A stretch of 64,000 nucleotides of DNA from Pseudomonas sp. DC1.2 (lineage in GTDB: Bacteria; Pseudomonadota; Gammaproteobacteria; Pseudomonadales; Pseudomonadaceae): assembly GCF_034351645.1 (NCBI RefSeq), contig NZ_CP133782.1, positions 1,803,001-1,867,000 on the forward strand. Direction: 5' to 3'. Of this stretch, positions 45,673 to 54,840 are shown piece by piece; the stretch's first letter is position 1, and each line of letters starts with the position of its first letter. Below the pieces are notes generated by a model. The model ran no database searches and had not been told where the DNA came from. It saw nothing but the letters and a program-made list of their open reading frames with translations. Made by a program: the position numbers and the translations under genes.

Positions 45673-48362
45673 AGCGTTTCCATTGATGGCGGGGTGCCCG
45701 CCGGTAAAGTGATGACAAATCGCATGCCTTGATCAGCGTTGCGCTGCGCTGCAATGCGGCCGCCGTGGGCCTCGATGATTCGTTTGGCCAAGGCCAGCCC
45801 CAGGCCGATGCCGGCGACGGCTGATTCCTGCTGACCGCGTGTGAAGGGTTCGAACAGGCTGTGGGGATTGTTCCCCGCAGGGCAGCCCGGACCGTTGTCG
45901 CTGACCTCCAGCACGATCAGCTCCTCGACTTGTTGCGCCGCGACACTGACGCGTGTGCCTGCCGGCGTGTATTTCGCGGCGTTGTCCAGCAGGTTGACCA
46001 GCACTCGCTCGATCAGCAGTGCGTCGATCTCGACCAGCGGCAATTGCGCTGCAATATCGGTTTGCAGCGTATGCCCGGCCAGGGGTTCGCGTAATTGACG
46101 CAAAGCGCTGCCAACGATTTCTTCCAGCGAGTGCCACTGCCGATTGAGCCGCACACCACGCTCTTGCATGCGCGCCATGTCCAACAGGTTTTCGATCAGG
46201 CGTTGCATGGACGTCGCTTGATCGTGAATGCCCAGTAGCAAGTCGGTCAGTGGGCCGGGAGGTGCGTGGGGCAGGGCGGTGTCCGCGGCGCCGATCAGGG
46301 TCGTCAGAGGGGTGCGCAAGTCATGGGAAATGGCGGCGAGCAAGGTGTTGCGCATTTTCTCGCCTTCCATTTGCACCAGCGTGCTTTGCGCCACTTCGAC
46401 GAAATGCACCCGTTCCAGGGCAATCGCCAATTGGCTCATGCAGGCTTCCAGCAGACGGCGTTCTTCGGGTTCGTTCAGGCGCTCGCTCTGCACCAGTTCG
46501 AGCACCAGGACGCCGCGCACCCGCATGGGCGCTTTCAACGGCAGGTAGCAACCCTTGGCGGCGGCCAGCGTGTCGGTGCCCTGGCCGGCTGGTTGGCCGT
46601 GATCGTAGGTCCATTGGGCGATACTTTCGTCGATGGGCAGCAGGCCCGCGCCAATGCTGTGTACGCCTTCGGCGGCGTCGGGTAACGCCAGCCCGACACG
46701 TGCCTCGAACACGGCGCTAAAGGTGTGCAAGGCCACTTCGCTGATCTGTTCCACGGTCAATGCGGCCGACAGATCCCTCGCCAGCCGAGCCAGTGAAGTG
46801 GCCCGCCGTTCCCGTGCGGCGGCAGTGCGTGCTTCATGACGCAGCCGGGCGGTGAGTTGCCCGGTGATCAGGGCGATGCCCAGCATCAGGGCGAAGGTGA
46901 AGAAATATTGGGTGTCGTTGACGGTGAACGATAAGCGCGGCTGGACGAAAAAGAAGTCGAAACACAATACCGCCAGCATCGCTGCCCACACGCCGGGGCC
47001 GCGCCCATAGCGCAGGGCCACCAGCACGACCGTGAGCAGAAACAGCATCACGACGTTGGCCAGGTCAAACACTTGCAGCAGCAAGGCCGCGACAGCGGTG
47101 GCGGCAAAACAGGCCAGGCTCGCCCAAAGGTAGGCCAGGGCTCTGCCGGAGAGTGCCGGCTGCGTTTCGGCCGCTTTTATCGGGGCGACGTCGGGTAGCA
47201 AACCGTGGGCGATAACGATCTGATCAATCTGCGGATGATGCCGGCTGATCCGGTCGCTGACGGACTGATGCCAGAACTGCCACGCTTTGCGCGGACGGTG
47301 ACCCAGCATCAGGCGATTGGCGTTTAGCTCGCGGGCACACGTCGCCAGTGCTTCAGCGACATCCATACCGGGCAAGGTGGCGGTATCGGCACCAAATTCG
47401 GCGGCCAGCGCCAAGGATTTCATCGCGGTCAAATAGCGTGAAGCGCTGGTGCCCTGACGTTGCGCCGAGGCCACATGCACCACCATCCAGTCAGCCTCAA
47501 GCTTCTGCGCCAGACGCGCTGCTTCGCGAACAAGGCGTTCATCCCCGGCATCGCCTGCCATGCCCACCAGTAGCCGCTCGCGGGCCGGCCAGAGGGTGTT
47601 GATCGAGCGTTCGCGGCGATACAGGCGCATTTGTGAGTCGACCCGGTCGGCGGTGCGCCTCAAGGCCAACTCGCGTAGGGCCAACAAGTTGCCCTTGCGG
47701 AAAAAGTGCCGCGAAGCGCGCTCGGCCTGAGGCGCGAGGTAGACCTTGCCTTCTTTCAAACGCCGCAGCAGATCATCCGGCGGCAGGTCCACCACCACCA
47801 CTTCATGGGCGTCATCGAACACATGATCAGGCACTGTTTCCCTGATGCGAATACCGATGATGCCGCTGACGATATCGTTGAGACTTTCCAGGTGCTGGAC
47901 GTTAAGGGTGGTCCATACGTCAATGCCGGCCCGCAACAGTTCCTCCACATCCTGCCAGCGCTTGGGATGGCGCGAGCCCGGAACGTTGCTATGGGCCAGT
48001 TCGTCTACCAACACTAGTGATGGGTGTCGCAGCAGGGCGGCATCGAGGTCGAATTCGCTGAGGGTGTAATCGCGGTGCAGGATCGAGGCGCGGGGTAGCT
48101 CTTCAAGTCCGGCGAGCAATTCGGCGGTTTCACGGCGGCCGTGGGTTTCGACCACCCCGGCCAGCAAGTCGCGACCGCGCATCACTTCCCGTTGCGCGGC
48201 GGCAAGCATGGCGCAGGTCTTGCCAACCCCTGCATTGGAACCAAAGTAAATACGCAGTTTGCCGCGCAAGGCGGCGTGTTCTTCCTGCTGGATTTTGGCC
48301 AGTAGGGCGTCGGGGTCCGGACGGTCGTCGGGGGGAGCGTTCAATCTTTCTATTACGGCCAT
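45669..48362 (-). CDS. kdpD: Sensor histidine kinase KdpD
   Basis: 897 residues. Domains in order: KdpD N-terminal domain with Walker A in YFGSNAGVGKTCAML (about 40-55) and LVDELAHSNVPGSRH; universal-stress-like domain (about 255-380); four closely spaced membrane helices (about 400-500); GAF domain; HisKA with His680 (AISHDLRTPL); ATPase with NLLDNAAKYTPAG and GIGLGLALAKRII. Senses potassium/ionic state and controls KdpE. The ATG at 48360-48362 has AAGG six bases ahead; the one two codons earlier sits on that site. A 143-base gap to kdpB could hold its own promoter. Confidence 0.96.
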   Translation of the reverse strand: MAVIERLNAPPDDRPDPDALLAKIQQEEHAALRGKLRIYFGSNAGVGKTCAMLAAAQREVMRGRDLLAGVVETHGRRETAELLAGLEELPRASILHRDYTLSEFDLDAALLRHPSLVLVDELAHSNVPGSRHPKRWQDVEELLRAGIDVWTTLNVQHLESLNDIVSGIIGIRIRETVPDHVFDDAHEVVVVDLPPDDLLRRLKEGKVYLAPQAERASRHFFRKGNLLALRELALRRTADRVDSQMRLYRRERSINTLWPARERLLVGMAGDAGDERLVREAARLAQKLEADWMVVHVASAQRQGTSASRYLTAMKSLALAAEFGADTATLPGMDVAEALATCARELNANRLMLGHRPRKAWQFWHQSVSDRISRHHPQIDQIVIAHGLLPDVAPIKAAETQPALSGRALAYLWASLACFAATAVAALLLQVFDLANVVMLFLLTVVLVALRYGRGPGVWAAMLAVLCFDFFFVQPRLSFTVNDTQYFFTFALMLGIALITGQLTARLRHEARTAAARERRATSLARLARDLSAALTVEQISEVALHTFSAVFEARVGLALPDAAEGVHSIGAGLLPIDESIAQWTYDHGQPAGQGTDTLAAAKGCYLPLKAPMRVRGVLVLELVQSERLNEPEERRLLEACMSQLAIALERVHFVEVAQSTLVQMEGEKMRNTLLAAISHDLRTPLTTLIGAADTALPHAPPGPLTDLLLGIHDQATSMQRLIENLLDMARMQERGVRLNRQWHSLEEIVGSALRQLREPLAGHTLQTDIAAQLPLVEIDALLIERVLVNLLDNAAKYTPAGTRVSVAAQQVEELIVLEVSDNGPGCPAGNNPHSLFEPFTRGQQESAVAGIGLGLALAKRIIEAHGGRIAAQRNADQGMRFVITLPAGTPPSMETL

Positions 48363-48505
48363 ACCCATCCTTGTCTGTCGGGCAACTTAAGCGTTCGATG
48401 TCGTGAGGGTCGACGGCAGGGGCGGGTCCGCGAAAGCTTCAGCGTGGTGTGACGGGCACACCGTGTTTGTGCATCGCCAGCCCGCCCGCGCCGCCTGGCG
48501 TGGGG

Positions 48506-50578
48506 TTACACCAAGCCCACCCCTGTCAGCACCATGTCAATCAGCTTGATTCCGGCGAACGGCACCAAGACCCCACCCAACCCGTAAATCAGCAGGTTGC
48601 GGTTGAGCAGTGCCGCCGCGCCAATGGCGCGGTAAGTCACACCGCGCAATGCCAATGGAATCAGCGCGACAATGATCAGCGCGTTAAAAATTACCGCGCT
48701 GAGAATCGCCGAGTTGGGGCTGCTCAGGTGCATCACGTTCAACGCGCCCAACTGGGGGTAGGTGGCGACGAAAGCGGCCGGGACGATGGCGAAATATTTC
48801 GCCACGTCGTTGGCCACGCTGAAGGTGGTGAGGGCGCCGCGCGTCATCAGCATCTGTTTGCCGACCTCGACCACTTCGATCAGTTTGGTCGGGTTGCTGT
48901 CCAGGTCGACCATGTTGCCGGCCTCTTTGGCAGCCTGGGTGCCGCTGTTCATTGCCACAGCTACGTCGGCCTGGGCAAGGGCGGGGGCGTCGTTGGTGCC
49001 GTCGCCGGTCATGGCCACGAGCTTGCCCTGAGCCTGGTAGTCGCGGATCAGCTGCAGCTTGTCTTCGGGACGTGCCTCGGCGAGGAAATCATCAACGCCC
49101 GCTTCTACGGCAATGGCTGCCGCGGTGAGGCGGTTGTCGCCAGTGATCATCACGGTCTTGATGCCCATGCGCCGCAGTTCGGCGAAGCGCTCCTTGATGC
49201 CGCCTTTGACCACGTCCTTGAGCTCCACCACACCCAATGTTTTCGAACCGTCGGACACCACCAAAGGCGTGCTGCCGCGCCGCGAGACTTCATCGACTTT
49301 CGCCTGTACAGCCGCGGGAAAGCTGCCGCCCAACGCTTCGATATGGTTGCGGATCGCATCGGCCGCGCCTTTGCGAACAGCCCGGCCCTCGGGCAGGTCG
49401 ACGCCGCTCATGCGCGTTTGCGCGCTGAAGTGGACGAAGCTGGCGCCCAAGGCATGGATGTCCCGAGCCCGCAGGTCAAACTTCTGTTTGGCCAGGACCA
49501 CAATACTGCGCCCCTCAGGGGTTTCATCTGCCAGGGAGGCCAATTGTGCGGCGTCGGCCAAGTCCGCTTCCGTGATTCCCGGCGCCGGAATAAAACGGCT
49601 GGCCTGACGGTTGCCCAGCGTGATGGTGCCAGTCTTGTCCAGCAGTAGTACGTCAACGTCACCGGCCGCTTCGACGGCGCGACCCGAGGTGGCGATGACG
49701 TTGGCCGACATCATCCGGCTCATGCCCGCCACGCCAATGGCCGAGAGTAAACCGCCGATGGTGGTCGGGATCAGGCACACCAGCAACGCCACCAGTACCG
49801 TGGCGCTGACCACGTTGCCGCTGCCGCTCATGGCCACGGCGAAGATCGAGTACGGGCTCAGGGTTACGATCACCAACAGAAACAGCAGGGTCAACCCCAC
49901 CAACAGAATCGTCAGGGCAACTTCATTCGGAGTCTTTTGGCGCTTGGCTGACTCGACCATTGAGATCATGCGGTCGAGAAACGATTCGCCCGGATTGACG
50001 CTGATCTGTACCACCAGCCAGTCGGATAAAACCCGCGTGCCCCCGGTAACGGAGGAGAAATCCCCACCCGCCTCACGAATCACCGGAGCCGATTCGCCGG
50101 TGATCGCGCTTTCATCCACTGAGGCCACACCTTCGATAACCACGCCGTCCAGCGGCACCAGGTCGCCTGCTTCGATCAGCACCACGCTGCCCTTGCTCAG
50201 CAGGCTGGCTTCGGTCGGTTGCCAGGCCGCGCCGTGTCGGGGTTGTTGTAACAGTTTGGCCAGGGTCTGGCGTTTCATGCTGCGCAGGCTCGCCGCCTGA
50301 GCACGGCTGCGGCCTTCGGCCAAGGCTTCGGCGAAGTTGGCGAACAGCACGGTAAACCACAGCCACAGGGTGATGCTGAGGATAAAGCCGCTGGGCGCTT
50401 CACCGCGGCTGCTCAGGGATTGCAACCACAGCAGGCTGGTGAGGATGCTGCCCAGGTAAACCACGAACATCACCGGGTTCTTCCACTGCGCCTGAGGCAG
50501 CAGTTTCTTGAAGGCGTCGAGGCAGGCGTTGAGCACTATGCTGCGATCGAACAGGGGTAAACGAGCATTCTTGATCAT
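48506..50578 (-). CDS. kdpB: Potassium-transporting ATPase subunit B
   Basis: 690 residues, P-type ATPase. Phosphorylated Asp314 in [16 protein letters not shown], actuator loop ITGESAPVI, hinge [26 protein letters not shown], and membrane helices at both ends, including the [11 protein letters not shown] proline motif. Hydrolyses ATP to drive uptake through KdpA. Unusually it follows kdpC instead of preceding it; 12 bases separate them. Start [15 protein letters not shown] is supported by the usual N-terminus. Confidence 0.97.
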   Translation of the reverse strand: MIKNARLPLFDRSIVLNACLDAFKKLLPQAQWKNPVMFVVYLGSILTSLLWLQSLSSRGEAPSGFILSITLWLWFTVLFANFAEALAEGRSRAQAASLRSMKRQTLAKLLQQPRHGAAWQPTEASLLSKGSVVLIEAGDLVPLDGVVIEGVASVDESAITGESAPVIREAGGDFSSVTGGTRVLSDWLVVQISVNPGESFLDRMISMVESAKRQKTPNEVALTILLVGLTLLFLLVIVTLSPYSIFAVAMSGSGNVVSATVLVALLVCLIPTTIGGLLSAIGVAGMSRMMSANVIATSGRAVEAAGDVDVLLLDKTGTITLGNRQASRFIPAPGITEADLADAAQLASLADETPEGRSIVVLAKQKFDLRARDIHALGASFVHFSAQTRMSGVDLPEGRAVRKGAADAIRNHIEALGGSFPAAVQAKVDEVSRRGSTPLVVSDGSKTLGVVELKDVVKGGIKERFAELRRMGIKTVMITGDNRLTAAAIAVEAGVDDFLAEARPEDKLQLIRDYQAQGKLVAMTGDGTNDAPALAQADVAVAMNSGTQAAKEAGNMVDLDSNPTKLIEVVEVGKQMLMTRGALTTFSVANDVAKYFAIVPAAFVATYPQLGALNVMHLSSPNSAILSAVIFNALIIVALIPLALRGVTYRAIGAAALLNRNLLIYGLGGVLVPFAGIKLIDMVLTGVGLV

Positions 50579-50590
50579 GATGGATGTCTC

Positions 50591-51250
50591 TTACTCACTG
50601 GCCGCAATAGATGGCTGACGCGCGGGTAAACGTGCATCCAGGGCGAGGTTCAGTTGCAGTACATTGATGCGCGGTTCACCGAGCAGGCCGAAGGTGCGTT
50701 CGGCGGTATGGCGCTCAACCAGTTGCAGCAGATCAGCTTCGGGCAGTTGGCGCAGGCGGGCAACGCGTGACACCTGAAGCCGTGCATTGGCGAGCGAAAT
50801 ATGCGGGTCCAACCCCGACGCAGAGGCGGTCACTGCATCCACCGGCACCTGCGCGTCAGCGGCCAGACCATTTTGTTGGCGGTAATCGAGCACCCGTGCA
50901 GTGACCTGATCAATCAGTTTCTGGCTGGTCGGTGCGAGGTTGCTGGCGCCGCTGGAACCGGCGTTATAGGGCTGCTGTACGCTCTTGCTCGGGTCTTGTG
51001 GGTCGGTGCCGAGGGTCATGCTTGGGCGGCCATGGAAATACTCCGGCCGGGTGAAGTCCTGGCCGATGACGGCGGAGCCGATCACCCGTCCGTCGCGTTC
51101 GACCAGGCTGCCCTGGGCCTGGAAGGGGAACAACAGGTTCGCCGCCAAGGTGGTAAACATCGGATAAGCCACGCCAGTCAGCAGCATGAAGAACACAGCT
51201 GAGACCAGCACCGGGCGTAACAAGCCCTTGAATATGGATTGAGTCGTCAT
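50591..51250 (-). CDS. kdpC: Potassium-transporting ATPase subunit C
   Basis: 219 residues. One N-terminal membrane helix (LLRPVLVSAVFFMLLTGVAYPM), then the periplasmic KdpC domain with GSAVIGQDFTRPEYFHGRPS, GASNLAPTSQKLI, VDAVTASASGLDPHIS and QVSRVARLR. About 30 residues longer than the E. coli protein, with the extra part at the C-terminus (VLQLNLALDARLPARQPS). It sits between kdpA (10 bases upstream) and kdpB, an order discussed below. Confidence 0.96.
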   Translation of the reverse strand: MTTQSIFKGLLRPVLVSAVFFMLLTGVAYPMFTTLAANLLFPFQAQGSLVERDGRVIGSAVIGQDFTRPEYFHGRPSMTLGTDPQDPSKSVQQPYNAGSSGASNLAPTSQKLIDQVTARVLDYRQQNGLAADAQVPVDAVTASASGLDPHISLANARLQVSRVARLRQLPEADLLQLVERHTAERTFGLLGEPRINVLQLNLALDARLPARQPSIAASE

Positions 51251-51260
51251 CAGGGTTTCC

Positions 51261-52967
51261 TTAGTTGTACGTCTGGCCGGACAGCAACTGCAGTTGCTCC
51301 ACCAGCGGGCCGAGCGCGAGCGCCGGCAGGAAAGTCAGGCCACCGACCACCAGCACCACGAAGACCACGAGGAACATGAACAGTGGGGTGGCGGTGGGAA
51401 TGGTGCCGGCGCCGGCAGGCACGGTTTTCTTCATCGCGAGGGAACCGGCCACTGCCAGCATGGGCAGCAGGGTGAAGAAGCGTCCGATCAGCATTGCCAA
51501 ACCAATGGTGGTGTTGAAAAACGGCGTGTTGGCGTTGAGCCCGGCGAACGCCGAACCGTTGTTGGCGGTGCCGGAGGTGTAGGCGTAAAGCACCTCGCTG
51601 AAACCATGGGGGCCGAGGTTGTTGAGGCTGGCCAACGTGTCCGGCCACAGGGCCGCGAGTGCGGTAAAACCGAGAATGCTGATGGGGTGCGCGAGGACCG
51701 AGAGCATGACCAGTTTCATCTCCCGAGCCTCGATCTTCTTACCGAGGAATTCTGGGCTACGGCCGATCATCATGCCCACCAGAAACACTGTCAGCAGCGC
51801 GTACTGGATCAGGTTGATAAACCCCACGCCGTCGCCACCGAATACGCAGTTGAGCATCATCTGCGCCAAGGGAACAAAACCGCCCATGGGGGTCAGCGAG
51901 TCGTGCATCGCGTTGACCGAGCCGGTGGTAGCCCCGGTGGTGGTGGCAATGAACAGGCTGCTGTCGGCGATGCCGAAACGCAGCTCCTTGCCTTCCATGT
52001 TGCCGCCGCTTTGGCTCGACGACATCAGTTGGTTTGCACCGACCTGGGTCAGTAACGGGTTGCCGCTTTGTTCGGCGCTATAGACCAGGGTCAGGAAGCC
52101 GACAAACATCACCAGAAACGTACCGAAAAATACCCAGCCCTGACGGCGACGCAGCAGCATGCTGCCGAAGGTATAAGTCAGTGCCGACGGAATCAGCAAC
52201 ATGCTGAGGATGTGCAGGGCGTTGGTCAGTGGGGTCGGGTTCTCGAACGGATGCGCGGCGTTCATGCTGAAAAAACCGCCTCCGTTAGTGCCAATGTGCT
52301 TGATCGATTCAAAGCTTGCGACCGCGCCGACAATCAGTTGCTGCTGTGCCCCCTCCAGCGTGGTGGCCATTGCCTGGGACGCGAGGGTCTGCGGCATGCC
52401 CTGCCAGACATAGACCAGCGCCATGCCCACGCACAGCGGCAACATCACCCGGTACAGGACTCGGGTGAAGTCAACCCAGAAGTTACCGATATCGGCCGAG
52501 TTAGCGCGGCTCAACCCGCGAATGAAACCGGCTGCCGCGGCAACGCCAGCGGTCGCACCGACGAACATCAGGAAGGTAATTACCGCCATCTGGCTGAAGT
52601 TGGACAGGCTGGTTTCACCTGAGTACGCCTGCCAGTTGGTGTTGGTAATAAAAGAAGCGGCAGTGTTGAAAGCCAAGTCCGGCGTCTGCGCCGCCAGCCC
52701 CAACGGGTTGATGGGCATCACGCCTTGCAGGCGCAATACCGCGTAGCCGAGCAACATCATTGCCGCATTTGACAGCACCAGGGCCGAACCATAACGGGCC
52801 CACCCCATGGTCTCCGCCGGTTCAATGCCTAGCAGGCGATAGGTACAACGTTCAGGCAGGGCGTGTGTACTCCCGGTAAACACCCGGGTCAGCCACTTGC
52901 CCATTAAGACGGCGAGCCCGGTCATCAGTCCCAGGATCACCACAAATTCCAGCACAGTGCTCAACAT
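51261..52967 (-). CDS. kdpA: Potassium-transporting ATPase subunit A
   Basis: 568 residues, ten membrane segments, the ion-channel-like subunit. Selectivity regions include [54 protein letters not shown] and the final [19 protein letters not shown], all typical of KdpA. Start [13 protein letters not shown] at 52967 follows the family. A small ORF ends 13 bases upstream. Confidence 0.97.
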   Translation of the reverse strand: MLSTVLEFVVILGLMTGLAVLMGKWLTRVFTGSTHALPERCTYRLLGIEPAETMGWARYGSALVLSNAAMMLLGYAVLRLQGVMPINPLGLAAQTPDLAFNTAASFITNTNWQAYSGETSLSNFSQMAVITFLMFVGATAGVAAAAGFIRGLSRANSADIGNFWVDFTRVLYRVMLPLCVGMALVYVWQGMPQTLASQAMATTLEGAQQQLIVGAVASFESIKHIGTNGGGFFSMNAAHPFENPTPLTNALHILSMLLIPSALTYTFGSMLLRRRQGWVFFGTFLVMFVGFLTLVYSAEQSGNPLLTQVGANQLMSSSQSGGNMEGKELRFGIADSSLFIATTTGATTGSVNAMHDSLTPMGGFVPLAQMMLNCVFGGDGVGFINLIQYALLTVFLVGMMIGRSPEFLGKKIEAREMKLVMLSVLAHPISILGFTALAALWPDTLASLNNLGPHGFSEVLYAYTSGTANNGSAFAGLNANTPFFNTTIGLAMLIGRFFTLLPMLAVAGSLAMKKTVPAGAGTIPTATPLFMFLVVFVVLVVGGLTFLPALALGPLVEQLQLLSGQTYN

Positions 52968-52980
52968 GTCGATGCTCCGT

Positions 52981-53064
52981 TCAAATCTTGCCCATGGCGA
53001 CAATGGCCATGGCTGTTACAACAAAAAAACCCAAGGAAACGCCTACAAAGATCAAGTCGTACAT
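52981..53064 (-). CDS. Small membrane ORF between kdpF and kdpA
   Basis: 27 residues: starts [20 protein letters not shown] and ends with a Lys near the C-terminus; one predicted membrane helix. GAGGA lies seven bases ahead of its ATG. It matches the pattern of tiny M-x-D-L-x-F-x-x-x-x-x-x-F-F proteins that I recall seeing in kdp operons of other Proteobacteria, distinct from KdpF. Presumed accessory peptide of the Kdp complex; not proven. Confidence 0.55.
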   Translation of the reverse strand: MYDLIFVGVSLGFFVVTAMAIVAMGKI

Positions 53065-53074
53065 GGCCTATTCC

Positions 53075-53173
53075 TCAGAATTTCTCTGCGCGAATGAGGG
53101 CGTAACCCAAATAAGCGAACAGCCCCGCAGCCGTCATGCCGCTGGCGATATAAATGAACTTAAGTGTCAGCAC
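53075..53173 (-). CDS. kdpF: KdpF-like small subunit
   Basis: 32 residues from a GTG start with GGGGAG eight bases upstream. Single helix followed by YLGYALIRAEKF; E. coli KdpF ends similarly in YLVYALINAEAF, which supports the call. KdpF stabilises the KdpABC complex in the membrane. First gene of the kdp operon. Confidence 0.75.
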   Translation of the reverse strand: MLTLKFIYIASGMTAAGLFAYLGYALIRAEKF

Positions 53174-53321
53174 GGTATAACTCCCCTTATTAATAAAAAG
53201 ACCCAAATGCCCGATAGCGGACGCCGGGAGGTTAAGGGAAGGGGTATCAAGGTCGGGTACTGATTGGAGGCGCCGACGTTAAGACGGCGTAGAGGTTCAG
53301 CTGCGTAAGGCCAACGCAAAC

Positions 53322-53352
53322 AAGGGATAACCCGAGTGCGAGTTATCCCTTT
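53322..53352 (-). terminator. Hairpin behind the small ORF upstream of kdp
   Basis: AAGGGATAAC pairs with GTTATCCCTT around CCGAGTGCGA. Read on the minus strand it follows the 38-residue ORF and is trailed by TGTTTGCG; it separates that ORF from the kdp promoter. Confidence 0.6.
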
Positions 53353-53386
53353 AATGTCTGGCTGGGTAAGGCTTTTAATAATCAGC

Positions 53387-53503
53387 CTATTTGCTTTTCT
53401 TCTTTTCTGGTTGGCGGCTGCCGAGATGTTCAAAGCAAAAAGCGGCGGCACCAAACAGTGCAATCATTGACAGGATGATCATGCCTAACGTTGAACTTTC
53501 CAC
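53387..53503 (-). CDS. Small membrane protein upstream of kdp
   Basis: 38 residues from GTG with GGAG five bases ahead. One membrane helix (LGMIILSMIALFGAAAFCF) then EHLGSRQPEKKKSK, a basic cytoplasmic tail. Ribosome site, helix with positive-inside tail, and a following hairpin all argue for a genuine gene. Family not recognised. Confidence 0.5.
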   Translation of the reverse strand: MESSTLGMIILSMIALFGAAAFCFEHLGSRQPEKKKSK

Positions 53504-53675
53504 AATGACTCCCTACTTGTTTAATGGGTAGGAGGTCACGGTAGTGGCTGGTGAGTAGTGCCTCAATAGGCTCGACGTAATCGTTATGGCAACTCGCCGA
53601 TTTATACGCGTTCTTTACAACCCCGTTGTCTGACAGTAGAGCGTTTTACAGCGCGGTCTTCGGCGCGTCGAGTGA

Positions 53676-54812
53676 CTATTGCTGCGCATTGCGGCTGTGA
53701 CGGTAGTCGCTCACGGCTTCGTAAACCGCTTTGCGCAGGCGATTGATACCGCCGATTGGCCGGTGTTCTTCCAGCCCGAACCAGGGATTGAACGACTGGT
53801 TGTCACAGCTAAGATTTAGCGCCGGTGTATCGAAGTCCTGGGCGGGGAGGGTGATGGTGGCCACCGTTTCGAACGGTGCATCGCGTTCCAGCCATTCAAT
53901 GCTGGTGTCTTCAATAGGCATGTACTTCTGCGGATCTTGCCGCTGAATCTGCAAGACAAAGCAGGCCGGCACACGGTCGATGGACAATTGCTGGTTGAGG
54001 GCGCTGCGCAGAAAATTTGGCAGGTCCTGATTTTGTTTGGGCAGGGTATACGGCGGGCAGCGTTGCGGATCTGGGGCGACGCGAAACTTCGCGTTGGCGG
54101 TGCCGAACTTGTAAGGAGAGACCGAGAAGTAAGTCGTTTGGGTCGCGCTGCTGGGCGGCGGTGACAGGGTTGCCAGTGCGATGAAAAGATGACGAACCTG
54201 CCAGCTTCGCGGGTCAAGGCTGGGGAAGAACGCGGTGAGCGTCTGCCCCTCCGCTTGGGCCGCAACGTTCTGACGGTACTCGGCGACATCGCTGACAAAG
54301 AAATTCGGGTGGCTGAACATCACAAAATCTTGCTCGCCACTGTGCGGTTGTTTGTTGAGTAACTGCACGCCCGGAACATTGAGCAATTTGATCGCCATGC
54401 CTCGGGCATCGCGGATGCTGTCGAATTGCGGATAGGCGTTACCGTTGGACAGGCGAATGTTCGCCTGCCAGGTTTTCCCCGGTTCAGCGAATACACCCTG
54501 GCGCAGCTCGGGGAGTAGGTCCGGCAGTACTTGAACGTCGGCGTTCACGCAACCGTGGGCCTTGGCATGAGCGTCGCGTAGGTAACGCGTGTTTTCACGA
54601 TGCTGGTCGACGATACGCACGGCGGTTTGAATGATGTCCTGAGTCATCGCCGCTTCACCGGATGGAATCTGTTCCTGGGCCGATACCGGGCCGCTGTAGT
54701 GCCAGGCGAACCAAGCAGTGCTGAGCGCCCAGCCCAACAGGCCGAAACCGATTATTAGGAGCAGGGCTTTGCCGAGCAGCACACAGAGACGCAACCAGAG
54801 AGCGATCAACAT
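53676..54812 (-). CDS. Catalase-fold protein, membrane-anchored
   Basis: 378 residues. N-terminal membrane anchor (LLGKALLLIIGFGLLGWALSTAW), then a domain of the catalase/SrpA superfamily: NIRLSNGNAYPQFDSIRDARGMAIKLLN (substrate-channel region with the typical R-x-A-R-G-M-A-I-K), and YFSVSPYKFG. The proximal Tyr motif of true catalases is not evident. Members of this group are often encoded next to di-haem cytochromes, as here: its partner lies 28 bases upstream. The role may be peroxide- or lipid-peroxide handling outside the cytoplasm. Confidence 0.85.
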   Translation of the reverse strand: MLIALWLRLCVLLGKALLLIIGFGLLGWALSTAWFAWHYSGPVSAQEQIPSGEAAMTQDIIQTAVRIVDQHRENTRYLRDAHAKAHGCVNADVQVLPDLLPELRQGVFAEPGKTWQANIRLSNGNAYPQFDSIRDARGMAIKLLNVPGVQLLNKQPHSGEQDFVMFSHPNFFVSDVAEYRQNVAAQAEGQTLTAFFPSLDPRSWQVRHLFIALATLSPPPSSATQTTYFSVSPYKFGTANAKFRVAPDPQRCPPYTLPKQNQDLPNFLRSALNQQLSIDRVPACFVLQIQRQDPQKYMPIEDTSIEWLERDAPFETVATITLPAQDFDTPALNLSCDNQSFNPWFGLEEHRPIGGINRLRKAVYEAVSDYRHSRNAQQ

Positions 54813-54840
54813 GCACGGTTCCTTTTTGCAGCGGCTTCAT

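Noticed and set aside
48449..49648. Plus-strand frame of 399 codons opposite kdpB
   Set aside because: Antisense of a P-type ATPase whose motifs are complete; high-GC genomes often have such long shadow frames.
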